Part shown: positions 24,799 to 33,476 of the stretch, in pieces
Numbering within the stretch: the first letter of the stretch is position 1
Layout of the letters: each line of letters begins with the position of its first letter
Assembly (NCBI GenBank): GCA_035269015.1
Contig: DATFJU010000031.1
Location: 49,388 to 113,387, forward strand
Length of the DNA: 64,000 bases
DNA from: JAIPJO01 sp035269015
GTDB taxonomy: Bacteria; Patescibacteriota; Patescibacteriia; Patescibacteriales; UBA12465
Direction of reading: 5' to 3'
Position numbers and translations under genes: made by a program
The notes under the pieces: model-generated
What the model was told of the DNA's origin: nothing
What the model saw: the letters and a program-made list of their open reading frames with translations, nothing else
The model's database searches: none

Positions 24799-25806
24799 TT
24801 ATTTAGTTGCTAATATTGATCTCTTATATGAGTCAAGATTTTCTAGAGCTGTGCCTGTGCCTTTAGCCACACAAAGTAATGCATCATCTGCAATATAAGC
24901 TGGCACACCTGTAGTTCTAGAAAAAAGTTGATCTATATTTCTAAGTAAAGCACTACCCCCTGAAATAACCATACCTTTATCCATAATATCAGCTGCTAAC
25001 TCTGGAGGAGTATTATTTAAAACTTTCTTAGCTGCATTTATTATCGCTTCCAATTCATTTTGTATAGATTCAGTAATATCATCACTACTTACCACGATAG
25101 ATCTAGGCAGCCCTGTCATAATATCTCTACCTCTAATTTCCATACTAAGTTTATCTTCAATAAATAAAGCTGATCCAATGTTAATCTTTAACTCCTCAGC
25201 TGTACGCTCACCAATAGCTAAGTTATATTTCTTTTTAATAAATTCTAAAATAGACTTATCAAATTTATTCCCTCCAACTCTAACAGAGGCTGAATAAACC
25301 ACACCACCCAAAGAGATTACCGCCATTTCTGATGTTCCACCACCAATATCAACTATCATATGACCAGTCGCTGAACCAATTGGTATTTCAGCACCAATAG
25401 CAGCTGCTACTGGTTCTTTAATAATATAAGCGGCCTTAGCTCCAGCAGCAATTGTAGCCTCTACTACTGCTCTTCTTTCAGTAGAAGAAATACCAGCTGG
25501 CACTGCTACCATAACCTCTGGTCTAAACAATCTAATACCTCCTAAAGTTTTATTAATAAAGTACCTAATCATAGCTTCAGTAATACGATAATCAGCAATA
25601 ACACCATCTTTTAAGGGTTTTACAGCAATAATAGAATCAGGCGTTCTACCTAACATATCCTTAGCTTCATTACCAACTGCTAATATTTTTCTATCATCCA
25701 CTGAAACAGCCACAACTGATGGTTCATTAATTACTATTCCTCTTTTAGGTAAGTATACTAGAGTGTAAGTTGTACCTAAATCAATCCCTATTTTTTTTGC
25801 AAACAT
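24799..25806 (-). CDS. mreB: MreB-type actin homologue (second copy)
   Basis: 335 residues with the actin-fold nucleotide-binding signatures: phosphate 1 IGIDLGTTYTLVY at the N-terminus, phosphate 2 MIVDIGGGTSEMAVISLGG near residue 150 and the adenosine motif GMVISGGSALLRNID near 280. MreB filaments guide lateral wall synthesis. Unlike the copy at 31070-32113 it has no mreC or mreD beside it; it sits between a receiver-domain gene and a glycosyltransferase. The two copies differ throughout, so this is an old paralogue rather than a recent duplication. Confidence 0.93.
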   Translation of the reverse strand: MFAKKIGIDLGTTYTLVYLPKRGIVINEPSVVAVSVDDRKILAVGNEAKDMLGRTPDSIIAVKPLKDGVIADYRITEAMIRYFINKTLGGIRLFRPEVMVAVPAGISSTERRAVVEATIAAGAKAAYIIKEPVAAAIGAEIPIGSATGHMIVDIGGGTSEMAVISLGGVVYSASVRVGGNKFDKSILEFIKKKYNLAIGERTAEELKINIGSALFIEDKLSMEIRGRDIMTGLPRSIVVSSDDITESIQNELEAIINAAKKVLNNTPPELAADIMDKGMVISGGSALLRNIDQLFSRTTGVPAYIADDALLCVAKGTGTALENLDSYKRSILATK

Positions 25807-25822
25807 AAGTTAATTTAAAAAT

Positions 25823-25843
25823 AGCTAATACTTTATATTAGCT
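25823..25843 (-). terminator. Weak terminator-like hairpin between the response regulator and mreB
   Basis: A perfect 8-bp inverted repeat (AGCTAATA / TATTAGCT, 5-nt loop), followed on the minus strand by ATTTTT. It lies 24 bp past the response-regulator stop. The stem is A+T-rich, so efficiency may be low. Confidence 0.5.
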
Positions 25844-25864
25844 TATAATCAAGACTTTAGTCAA
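25835..25864 (-). promoter_or_regulatory. Possible mreB promoter overlapping the hairpin
   Basis: On the minus strand TTGACT (25864-25859), an 18-bp spacer and TAATAT (25840-25835). Initiation would fall near 25828, about 22 bases before the ATG at 25806. The -10 lies inside the hairpin at 25823-25843. Confidence 0.4.
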
Positions 25865-25866
25865 TA

Positions 25867-26271
25867 CTAAAAACCATTACCACTATTTTGTTTGTTATTT
25901 AAAATTCTAATTACTTTTTCTGAAAACTCATTAATATCAAAATCTGTTTTAATAAAGTAATAGTCAGCTCCTAACTCCATACTACGATTCTTACTATCTT
26001 CATCACTAAGATCAGTAAAGACAAAAACTGATAAATCTTTAAGCTCATCTTCAGATCTAATAGCTTCCAAAAGTTCAAAACCATCTAAGTCAGGTAAAAT
26101 TAAATCTAAAATTACATAATCAAACTTACTTTTTTTAATATAAGCTAAAAGCTCTTCTAAAGTTTCTTCTCCGGTAGTGATTTCTACTTCATAACCTTCC
26201 GAACTAAAACGAGATTGTAAGCCATAGAGTAAATTGGCATCATCTTCAATGATATATATTTTTTTACTCAT
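25867..26271 (-). CDS. Stand-alone response-regulator receiver domain
   Basis: 134 residues that form one CheY-like receiver domain and nothing else. It shows the acidic pair near residues 9-11 (IIEDDAN), the phospho-acceptor aspartate in DYVILDLILPDLDGFE near 56, the conserved threonine in VFVFTDLSD near 85 and the lysine in YYFIKTD near 108. No DNA-binding or enzymatic output domain is present. No histidine kinase lies nearby. Position between rfbB and mreB suggests it signals by protein contact, but its partner is unknown. Confidence 0.92.
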   Translation of the reverse strand: MSKKIYIIEDDANLLYGLQSRFSSEGYEVEITTGEETLEELLAYIKKSKFDYVILDLILPDLDGFELLEAIRSEDELKDLSVFVFTDLSDEDSKNRSMELGADYYFIKTDFDINEFSEKVIRILNNKQNSGNGF

Positions 26272-26303
26272 ATTTTTTGTTGTTAAAATTATTTAAACTT
26301 TAT

Positions 26304-27269
26304 TTAAGCTTTTAATTTTTTCCACCAGGCATTATTTTTTTTATACCAGTTTACTGTATCCTTTAATCCTTCTTCAAAACTAATCCTGGGCTCCCAGTTA
26401 AGTTCACTCTTGGCCTTACTATAATTGATAGCATAGCGCAGATCATGACCAGCTCTATCTTTTACATATTCTATCATACTATCATCAGTATTCATTATTT
26501 CAAGAATCTTTTTAGTAATCTCTAAATTACTAAACTCACTATTTCCTCCTAGTAAATAAATTTCACCAGCTTTTCCCTTCTTTATAATAGCTTCTAGTCC
26601 CCGACTATGATCATCAACGTGTATCCAGTCTCTAATATTATCACCCTTCCCATAAATCGGTATTTTTTTACCTTCCATTAAATTTGTTAAAAACAAGGGG
26701 ATTAGTTTTTCTGGATATTGATAAGGACCATAATTATTAGAACAATTAGAAATAGTAATTGGCAAATTATGGGTGTGAAAATAAGCTCTAACTAAATGAT
26801 CTGAGGCAGCCTTAGAGGCGCTATAGGGACTTCTGGGATCATAGGGGGTATTTTCATTAAAAGGAGCATCTTGAAAAGATAAGGCACCAAAAACCTCATC
26901 AGTAGAAACATGATGGAATCTTGAAACACCAGCTTTTCTAGCTTCATCAAGTAAAACTCTTGTGCCTTCCACATTGGTACGTATAAAATCTTCACTATCT
27001 TGTATAGATCTATCTACATGACTCTCAGCTGCTAAGTGCACCACCACATCAACATCTTTCATTAAAGTTTTAACTAACTCCCTGTCACAAATATCACCTT
27101 TAACAAAACTATAATTACTATTATTTTCAATATCTTTTAAATTATCCAAATTACCAGCATAAGTTAATTTATCTAAATTAACTACTTCATCACTACTGTT
27201 ATTTTTAAGCCAGTAGTGGATAAAGTTTGAACCGATAAAACCAGCTCCGCCAGTAATAAGTAATTTCAT
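26304..27269 (-). CDS. rfbB: dTDP-glucose 4,6-dehydratase
   Basis: 321 residues of extended short-chain dehydrogenase type: NAD site GGAGFIGSNFIHYW at residues 7-20, HLAAESHVDRSI near 79, STDEVFGAL near 120, catalytic Tyr/Lys in YSASKAASDHLVR near 148, and NNYGPYQYPEKLIPLF near 178. These are the RmlB/RfbB signatures. It converts dTDP-glucose to the 4-keto-6-deoxy sugar. A cupin-type epimerase lies two genes upstream, so a deoxysugar pathway is plausible, though RmlA and RmlD are not in the window. Confidence 0.95.
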   Translation of the reverse strand: MKLLITGGAGFIGSNFIHYWLKNNSSDEVVNLDKLTYAGNLDNLKDIENNSNYSFVKGDICDRELVKTLMKDVDVVVHLAAESHVDRSIQDSEDFIRTNVEGTRVLLDEARKAGVSRFHHVSTDEVFGALSFQDAPFNENTPYDPRSPYSASKAASDHLVRAYFHTHNLPITISNCSNNYGPYQYPEKLIPLFLTNLMEGKKIPIYGKGDNIRDWIHVDDHSRGLEAIIKKGKAGEIYLLGGNSEFSNLEITKKILEIMNTDDSMIEYVKDRAGHDLRYAINYSKAKSELNWEPRISFEEGLKDTVNWYKKNNAWWKKLKA

Positions 27270-27289
27270 ATAATAATATAATTATTAAA

Positions 27290-27694
27290 TTAATTAATCC
27301 TTATCATCTCTACAATCTTTTCTGGCTCACCATCTTTATATTCCCTTTGTGGCCAAAGCCTTAAGTGATCTTCTGGATTTCTAGGAATAACATGAAAGTG
27401 AGTATGAGGAATTTCTTGTCCAGCTACAGGATCATTATTTAAATTAACATTATACCCCAAGGCTAAATTATCTTTAATACTATTTCCCACTTTTTTAACT
27501 GCTTTAATAATATCAAGCAAAACCTCTTCTGGCATATTTTCTAAATTATAATAATGATCTTTAGGAACAACTAAAGTATGTCCAGGGTTGACAGGTTTTA
27601 TATCTAAGAAAGCCATTACCTTATCATCTTCATATACTTTGTATGCAGGCAGTTCACCTTTTACAATTTTACAAAAAATACAATTATTATCCAT
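27290..27694 (-). CDS. HIT-family nucleotide hydrolase/transferase
   Basis: 134 residues from the ATG at 27694 (MDNNCIFCKIVKGELPAYKV); a longer frame to 27733 adds a hydrophobic stretch unlikely to be real. The histidine triad HTHFHVIPR near residue 99 and the N-terminal CIFCKI pair are typical of Hint/HIT proteins. These hydrolyse nucleoside phosphoramidates or related nucleotides. It lies among deoxysugar genes, but a role in that pathway is not indicated. Confidence 0.94.
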   Translation of the reverse strand: MDNNCIFCKIVKGELPAYKVYEDDKVMAFLDIKPVNPGHTLVVPKDHYYNLENMPEEVLLDIIKAVKKVGNSIKDNLALGYNVNLNNDPVAGQEIPHTHFHVIPRNPEDHLRLWPQREYKDGEPEKIVEMIRIN

Positions 27695-27777
27695 ATTTAT
27701 TATTCTTACTATTCTATTAATTATACAAACCAAATTATCACTAAATTTTTAAGAAGTAAAGTTAAAATAGAATTAGG

Positions 27778-28230
27778 CTATTCAATAATGTAAGGAGAAT
27801 CTTCTTTGTTTTCCCACCTTATTTCATCAATATCATCTTCTTTTTGAATACCTTTATATAATTTATTAGGTAAATTAATACTAAGAGCATCAATATCAGA
27901 TATACACTTATAACCATGTACTACTCCAGGAGGAACTATCACTAAACTAGGATTATCTTCTCCTACTGCTAATTCTAAGTGCTCTCCCTTAGTTTTAGAC
28001 TCTTCCCTTCTATCCCATAAATGTAATTTAAAAGTACCAGGACCAATAAAAGCAAAAGCATCTGATTGGTAAACATGCTCATGTGGTCCTCTAACAATTC
28101 CTGGTTTAGTTAAACTAACATAACTCATAGCTGGCAAATAATCTATATCATCATGACGATATATTTCTGTTAACCAACCTCTATCATCTTTATATTTATT
28201 TAATTTTTTTATTATTACTCCTTCTATCAT
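27778..28230 (-). CDS. Cupin-fold dTDP-4-dehydrorhamnose-3,5-epimerase-like protein
   Basis: 150 residues of RmlC/WxcM type. It has DDRGWLTEIYR near residue 15, GIVRGPHEHVYQSDAF near 44 (RmlC has RGLHYQ) and VPPGVVHGYKCIS near 98. The histidine positions of the cupin barrel are kept, but the sequence between them differs from classical RmlC, so it may act on another dTDP- or UDP-linked keto-sugar. It lies near rfbB, which would supply a 4-keto-6-deoxy substrate. Confidence 0.8.
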   Translation of the reverse strand: MIEGVIIKKLNKYKDDRGWLTEIYRHDDIDYLPAMSYVSLTKPGIVRGPHEHVYQSDAFAFIGPGTFKLHLWDRREESKTKGEHLELAVGEDNPSLVIVPPGVVHGYKCISDIDALSINLPNKLYKGIQKEDDIDEIRWENKEDSPYIIE

Positions 28231-28259
28231 ATAGTTAAATTTTTATATAATTAAAACTT

Positions 28260-29234
28260 TTAAATATCTTTCTTTTTAAGTAAACCATTTTGCGCACCTT
28301 GAGCTGATATTACAGAGGCTGAGTTTCTAGCCCCTAAAATTAGAGCTTTTTGTATATCACCATCATATAATTCTAAACCATAAACAAAAGCACTATTATG
28401 AGCATCACCTACCCCAGTAGTATCAACCCTTCTTTGCTCTTTTATTATTTCTTGATTATATATTTTCTTACCATCATAAGCTATAGAACCACTTCTGCCT
28501 AAAGTAATAACTACAATTTCAGGTCCCATTTCTTTAATAATTTTAAGTAAATTATTATTATTAAAAAAACTGTTATTTTTATTCTTATACCTCTTATCAC
28601 TTATTACCAATTCAATTGCTTCATCTTTATTTAAACACAACACCTTAGTTTTCTTGAAATACTTCTTTAAAACACTAGCACCAGCTTTTAACTGCTCAGA
28701 GCCTGGATTCCAGGCCACTTTTTTAGCTACATTCAAAGCTTGAGAAAGCATACTTTTCCAAGGCTTAGATAATGAGGTAACATAAAGCCAATCAGCTAAT
28801 TCAATAGCTTTTAAAGTCTTCTTATTTAATTTTAAATCAACCTTAGAACCTCTATAAACAAAAGCAACGTGCTCACCTTTTGGACCTATTATTAGTAGGG
28901 TATGTGGGCTTAAATAATTAGAACTATTTAGAATATAACTAATATTTACACCTTTATCTTTTAAATTCGCCTTTATCTTTTTAGCCCTCTCACCTTTTCC
29001 TAAAGCTGTGATAATACTAGAGCTAAAACCTAAATTTGAAAAACTAACTGCGCTATTAGCAGAACCGCCTCCAAAACTAGAAATCATATCATCTACAAAT
29101 ATTTTAGCACCATATTCAAAAGCTATGAGTTTTTGTCTAAGCAAATCCTCTTTATTATCTAAAACTTTAGCTTCTCGAGGATAGATAGTTATATCCTCAG
29201 TAGCCCCTCCTAAGGTAACAATTTTTTTATTCAT
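28260..29234 (-). CDS. PfkB-family sugar kinase
   Basis: 324 residues of ribokinase type. SSFGGGSANSAVSFSNLGF near residue 52 is the substrate-binding signature 1 region, and RVDTTGVGDAHNSAFVYGLEL near 268 is signature 2, with the catalytic aspartate in GVGD. VTLGRSGSIAYDG precedes it. The family phosphorylates sugars or nucleosides; I cannot assign the substrate. The group of rfbB, RmlC-like epimerase and this kinase suggests nucleotide-sugar supply. Confidence 0.88.
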   Translation of the reverse strand: MNKKIVTLGGATEDITIYPREAKVLDNKEDLLRQKLIAFEYGAKIFVDDMISSFGGGSANSAVSFSNLGFSSSIITALGKGERAKKIKANLKDKGVNISYILNSSNYLSPHTLLIIGPKGEHVAFVYRGSKVDLKLNKKTLKAIELADWLYVTSLSKPWKSMLSQALNVAKKVAWNPGSEQLKAGASVLKKYFKKTKVLCLNKDEAIELVISDKRYKNKNNSFFNNNNLLKIIKEMGPEIVVITLGRSGSIAYDGKKIYNQEIIKEQRRVDTTGVGDAHNSAFVYGLELYDGDIQKALILGARNSASVISAQGAQNGLLKKKDI

Positions 29235-29292
29235 ATCTTTAAATTACTTTTATATTTTATCATAATTAAGACAATTAGCAAAAAGGTACAAA

Positions 29293-29319
29293 AAAAGACC
29301 TCTTATTAAAAGATCTTTT
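29293..29319 (-). terminator. Intrinsic terminator of the 86-residue gene
   Basis: A 12-bp stem with a 3-nt loop and two G-T pairs (outer arms AAAAGATC and GGTCTTTT on the minus strand), followed by a run of seven T counted from the end of the stem. It lies 22 bp past the stop at 29341, before the sugar kinase gene. Confidence 0.8.
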
Positions 29320-29340
29320 AAGAAATTTAGTTTAAACTTA

Positions 29341-29601
29341 TTATTCAAAATAAGCTATAAATCTTTTTTTACCATTTTGATCTTGAAATATCTTGACCAC
29401 AGGTAGAAATGGAAATCTTGTAATAGTAGACTCTAACTCTTTTGGTAAAATTAAATAAACATCAATTCCTGCTATGATTTGTTTAGCAGTTTTTGGATTA
29501 AAACCAGTTTCAACTAATTCCAAATCATACGAAGATGACTCCTCGACTAAATTTTCATTTAAAAAAACAAAAGTTTCATCATTTATTTTAATTTCCTTCA
29601 T
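29341..29601 (-). CDS. Small protein of unknown function
   Basis: 86 residues, soluble, with mixed charge: MKEIKINDETFVFLNENLVE at the start, then a proline-containing LPKELESTITRFPFLPVVKIF stretch (shown in part: FPFLPVVKIF) and a basic, aromatic end. No signal peptide, membrane helix or known motif is visible. It has its own terminator and a run of overlapping promoter-like repeats upstream, so it appears to be a single-gene unit between mreD and the sugar kinase. Confidence 0.7.
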   Translation of the reverse strand: MKEIKINDETFVFLNENLVEESSSYDLELVETGFNPKTAKQIIAGIDVYLILPKELESTITRFPFLPVVKIFQDQNGKKRFIAYFE

Positions 29602-29640
29602 TATTTAATTAATTTTAAAGTTCGACAATTATTTATAATT

Positions 29641-29690
29641 AGTATATCAACTTAATTCATATATATCAACTTAATTCATATATATCAATA
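29641..29690 (-). repeat. 19-bp tandem repeat forming overlapping promoters
   Basis: About 2.5 copies of a 19-bp unit (TTGATATATATGAATTAAG on the minus strand). Each TTGATA lies 17 bp from a TATATA or TATACT: TTGATA 29688-29683 with TATATA 29665-29660, and TTGATA 29669-29664 with TATACT 29646-29641. Each unit therefore supplies its own -35 and the -10 of the unit before it. The last pair would start transcription near 29634, 33 bases before the ATG of the 86-residue gene. Confidence 0.7.
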
Positions 29691-29708
29691 TTAGATTATT
29701 ATTTCTCT

Positions 29709-30245
29709 TTATTTCCTTTCTAATAAATAAGGTCTTAAGCGTCTACTTGTAAACTTAACAACATAAAATAGTAAGGCCATAATAATGCTATGAAAGATTA
29801 ACTTATAACTAAGAGCCCGCCAAAACCAAACTTGGGCTATAATAAAACTATTTGCATTTTGATAAATACTAAAAATAGAATCTATAATTTGGTAAGAGAA
29901 ATTAAAAATCACAGTTGCAAAAGCTGTGATAACAATAAAAGAATAAATTGATCTATTAGTAAAAAAACTAAGTTGTAAATATCTAGAAGCTATGGCTGTA
30001 CTAAAAAAGCTAATGATATAAATAGAAAAAATATTAAAAGAAAAAATATCAAATATAAAGCCAATTAAAAAAGCAAAATAAAGATAATAATCTTTTCTTC
30101 CTAAAATAACTACTAATATAAGAAGGATTAAAGGTAGGTTAATTAAATTAAAAGGTACACCCGCAGAAGATATAAAGGTAAACTGCAAAATAATCAAACA
30201 ATAACTTAAAAATATTTGCAAAGCTAATTTAAAATACTTAGTCAT
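29709..30245 (-). CDS. mreD: Rod shape-determining membrane protein MreD
   Basis: 178 residues with five to six hydrophobic helices and short loops, ending in a basic tail (RRLRPYLLERK). Sequence similarity in MreD is low in general; the call rests on size, topology and position 3 bp after mreC in an mreBCD operon. It acts with MreC to couple MreB filaments to wall synthesis enzymes. Confidence 0.85.
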   Translation of the reverse strand: MTKYFKLALQIFLSYCLIILQFTFISSAGVPFNLINLPLILLILVVILGRKDYYLYFAFLIGFIFDIFSFNIFSIYIISFFSTAIASRYLQLSFFTNRSIYSFIVITAFATVIFNFSYQIIDSIFSIYQNANSFIIAQVWFWRALSYKLIFHSIIMALLFYVVKFTSRRLRPYLLERK

Positions 30246-30248
30246 ATA

Positions 30249-31061
30249 TTAAAGAGTAAGCACAGCTAAAAAATCAATTTTATTTAAATTATACAAAGGC
30301 TCAATAATAGCTTCCTGCCAAATATCATTGCTTTGTTTGGAGACAGAGCTAACTTCACCAATAATTAATCCAGGAGGTATATTTTTTTCCAATCCTGAGC
30401 TTACCACTAAATCACCAATATTTATATCATATTCCTGAGGAATAAGATTCATGGATATAGTTAAGCCTAAACTACCTTGTACCACTCCCTGGGCTTCACT
30501 TTGCTCAGAAAAACGGGCAGCAAATTTACAGTCTTCATTAATACTTAAACAAACTTGAGCTGAGTTGTCATGAAGTGACAATATCTTTCCCACCAATATT
30601 CCTTCCTCATTTATCACAGCCATACCTTCCCTTAATCCATCTTCTGAGCCTTTATTAAGATAAATGTTACTTTGATTTGCATTTTGAGACAATAAATTAT
30701 CTGAAGCTACTACTCTTGCCATTACCTTATTGTATTCATTATCTTCAAAGAAATTTAAATAATTTCTTAATTTATCATTTTCTCTTTCTACTTCCTGCCA
30801 CTTAGCTTTTTCAGCTAATAACTCATTAACTTGTATTTGCAGATTTTCGTTATTTTCTTTTAAATTTCTTTCTTCTTGAGAACCCTTAAAAGATGGCTTC
30901 CAATTACTGCCTAAATTATAAAAAACTTCTCCACCTTTATTTATCCCACCAATAATTGTTTTCTCTATAGGTTTTAAAGCATTTAAGTAATGCAAAAATA
31001 CAAGCAATATAAATAAAGCTAGAATAAAGTATATTTTCTTTTTATTAAAAGTTTTCTGCAT
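30249..31061 (-). CDS. mreC: Rod shape-determining protein MreC
   Basis: 270 residues: a short cytoplasmic start, one membrane helix at about 9-24, a coiled coil at about 65-105 (NENLQIQVNELLAEKAKWQE) and a beta-rich extracytoplasmic part with VMARVVASD, GMAVINEEGILVGKI and GDLVVSSGLEKNIPPGLIIG. These match MreC in order. It lies between mreB and mreD, 8 and 3 bp from each. Confidence 0.95.
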   Translation of the reverse strand: MQKTFNKKKIYFILALFILLVFLHYLNALKPIEKTIIGGINKGGEVFYNLGSNWKPSFKGSQEERNLKENNENLQIQVNELLAEKAKWQEVERENDKLRNYLNFFEDNEYNKVMARVVASDNLLSQNANQSNIYLNKGSEDGLREGMAVINEEGILVGKILSLHDNSAQVCLSINEDCKFAARFSEQSEAQGVVQGSLGLTISMNLIPQEYDINIGDLVVSSGLEKNIPPGLIIGEVSSVSKQSNDIWQEAIIEPLYNLNKIDFLAVLTL

Positions 31062-31069
31062 GAAATATA

Positions 31070-32113
31070 TTAATCTTCCATGTCAGCAGAAGAGACTATC
31101 TTTTCTAAAAGCTCAAAATCATCAAGCAACGCACCAGCTCCTCTAGACACACAAGTTAAGGGGTCTTCTACAATATTAACGGGGATTTTAGTAGCTTGAG
31201 CAATAGCTTTATCCAAACCCCTAAGCATAGACCCACCACCTGAAATATATATACCCCTTTGATAAATATCAGAAACTAACTCAGGAGGTGTATTTTCTAA
31301 AGTATTTTTAATATTATCTACCATTTTACTTACAGTTTTAGAAATAGCTTCTCTAACTTGATCATCACTTATATTTATAGCTTTTGGTAAACCAGTTAAG
31401 AGATCTCTACCTCTAACTTCTATTGTTTTAGGTTCTTCTAATGGCAAAGCACTACCAATCTCAATCTTTACCTTCTCTGCTAATTGTTCTCCAATTAAAA
31501 TGTTAAACTCTTCTTTAATATAATCAACAATATTAGTATCAAACTCATTACCAGCAATTCTAAGTGACTTCCAAGTAACTACACCGCCTAAAGATATCAC
31601 AGCAATCTCAGTAGTACCTCCACCAATATCAACCATCATAGTAGCAGTGGCTTCAGTGACTGGCAATCCTGAACCAATAGCTGCAGCCATAGCTTCATCT
31701 ATCAAATATACCTTTCTAGCTCCAGCAGACTTAGCAGCATCTTCAACAGCTTTTTTTTCTACCTCTGTTAAGTCAAGTGGAATTCCAATTACAACTCTTG
31801 GTCTAGGAATAAGGGTAAAAGTTTCACTGTGAACTTTGTTAATAAAATACTTAAGCATTTTTTCAGTTACTTCAAAATCAGAAATAACCCCATCAATTAA
31901 TGGTTTAATAGCTTCAATATGGCCAGGAGTTTTTCCTACCATTTTTTTAGCTGCTAGACCTACTTCTAAGATTTCAGCTGTTCTATTATTAATAGCTACC
32001 ACTGATGGTTCATTAATAATCACTCCTTTATCTTTAACATAAATCAAGGTATTTTTTGTACCCAAGTCTATTCCTAAATCATTGCTAAATTTTCCCAGTA
32101 ATTTATTAAACAT
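31070..32113 (-). CDS. mreB: Rod shape-determining protein MreB (mreBCD copy)
   Basis: 347 residues with actin-fold motifs LGIDLGTKNTLIYVKDKGVI at 14-33, TMMVDIGGGTTEIAVISLGG near 158 and GIYISGGGSMLRGLD near 289. The mreC and mreD genes follow directly, so this is the copy expected to direct rod shape. It differs at many positions from the copy at 24799-25806. It starts 1 bp after proS. Confidence 0.96.
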   Translation of the reverse strand: MFNKLLGKFSNDLGIDLGTKNTLIYVKDKGVIINEPSVVAINNRTAEILEVGLAAKKMVGKTPGHIEAIKPLIDGVISDFEVTEKMLKYFINKVHSETFTLIPRPRVVIGIPLDLTEVEKKAVEDAAKSAGARKVYLIDEAMAAAIGSGLPVTEATATMMVDIGGGTTEIAVISLGGVVTWKSLRIAGNEFDTNIVDYIKEEFNILIGEQLAEKVKIEIGSALPLEEPKTIEVRGRDLLTGLPKAINISDDQVREAISKTVSKMVDNIKNTLENTPPELVSDIYQRGIYISGGGSMLRGLDKAIAQATKIPVNIVEDPLTCVSRGAGALLDDFELLEKIVSSADMED

Positions 32114-32114
32114 A

Positions 32115-33365
32115 TTATCTTAATTTCGCTAAAACTTCATCTAAACTTAAAAACTGTGGCTCTGCTTGTGAGCGCTTTTTAAATTCAATATTATTGTTCT
32201 CTATTGTCTTAGAGCTAACTAATATCCTGTTAGGACAACCAATAAGATCAGAATCAGCTAACTTCACTCCAGGAGATACATCTCTATCATCATATAAAAC
32301 TTCAATTCCTTCACTAAGTAACTTCTCATATATTTTATCTGCTTCAGAATTTTGTCCTAATGAAAGTAAATGCACACTATATGGTGAAATTGATTCACTC
32401 CAGCTCATACCTTTATCATCAGCAAATTTCTCTACTATCACACCCATTAAACGACTAGGGCCAATACCATAGGAAGCCATATAAACAATCTCTTTTTCAC
32501 CTTTTTCATTGGTGAAATAATAATCAAAAGCTTTAGAAAACTTAGTATTTAAAGGAAAAATGTTGCCAACTTCAGAAGCTTTAGTAACTCGTAAATCCTT
32601 ATTTTTACACTTAGGACAGCTATCTTGTCTATCTAAGACTTCTTTATTTAAAGCTATTTTACACTTATCACAAACATATATTTCGTCTTCACCGGTAGGA
32701 CATTCAGTTTGAAACTCGTGAGAAAAATCTTTAGTAAAATCACCACCAGAAGCTAAAGTAATATAGGTACTATCTCCAATTCCTAGTCTTGCAAAAATTC
32801 TTAAATAAGCTTCTTTTACCGACTCATAATATATTTTCATATCCTCTTCACTAACATGAAAACTATATAAGTCTTTCATAATAAATTCCCTACCTCTAAG
32901 TAATCCAGATTTTGGTCTAGGTTCATTTCTAAACTTAGTTTGTATTTGATAAACAGCAAAAGGTAAATCTTTATAACTTAAAGCAAACTTTTTAGCAATT
33001 GGAGTAATTACTTCTTCATGGGTAGAGTTTAAAACATAAGAGCCATCATTAACTCTTCTAGACTTTTCATTAGCTCCTCTAGCTTCAAACAGTACATCCA
33101 TAGTATCCAAACGATTAGTAATTTGCCAATTTTCCTTAGGTGATAAAGCAGACATAAACATCTCTTGTCCGCCAATAGCATCCATCTCTTCTCTAATAAT
33201 TTGTTCAATCTTTTTTAAAACTCTATAACCTAAAGGCAAAAACTCATAAACACCGGCCATTATTTTATCAATAAAACCAGCTTTAATTAACAGCTGAGAG
33301 TTTAAACTTTGCTCATCTTTAGCTACTTCTTTACTTGTTTTTGTAAATAAGGCTGATTGTTTCAT
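32115..33365 (-). CDS. proS: Prolyl-tRNA synthetase without the INS editing domain
   Basis: 416 residues. The class II core is present: motif 1 around LPLGYRVLKKIEQIIREEM, motif 2 around TKFRNEPRPKSGLLRGREF near 145-161, motif 3 around ASYGIGPSRLMG near 300, then an anticodon-binding domain. Bacterial-type enzymes of about 570 residues carry a large editing insertion between motifs 2 and 3. Here motif 2 is followed by a short segment with four cysteines (232, 235, 250, 253) shaped like a zinc ribbon. Clearance of Ala-tRNA-Pro by this protein is therefore not expected; a free-standing editing enzyme elsewhere could replace it. Confidence 0.94.
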   Translation of the reverse strand: MKQSALFTKTSKEVAKDEQSLNSQLLIKAGFIDKIMAGVYEFLPLGYRVLKKIEQIIREEMDAIGGQEMFMSALSPKENWQITNRLDTMDVLFEARGANEKSRRVNDGSYVLNSTHEEVITPIAKKFALSYKDLPFAVYQIQTKFRNEPRPKSGLLRGREFIMKDLYSFHVSEEDMKIYYESVKEAYLRIFARLGIGDSTYITLASGGDFTKDFSHEFQTECPTGEDEIYVCDKCKIALNKEVLDRQDSCPKCKNKDLRVTKASEVGNIFPLNTKFSKAFDYYFTNEKGEKEIVYMASYGIGPSRLMGVIVEKFADDKGMSWSESISPYSVHLLSLGQNSEADKIYEKLLSEGIEVLYDDRDVSPGVKLADSDLIGCPNRILVSSKTIENNNIEFKKRSQAEPQFLSLDEVLAKLR

Positions 33366-33476
33366 ATGTGCAAATATTTTATACGATATTAAGTCTTATT
33401 TAAATTTATCTTAACTTAAATATTTAGGGTTGTAAAGATAAATTTTATTTAATTTAATTTATCTGAGTAATCAATA

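Noticed and set aside
24799..32113. Two mreB genes as an assembly duplication
   Set aside because: The two proteins differ along their whole length and have different neighbours, so they are real paralogues.
33381..33460. Inverted repeat TTTATCTT/AAGATAAA between ruvA and proS as a terminator
   Set aside because: The loop is long, the stem is only A+T-rich, and no T tract follows at a useful place.
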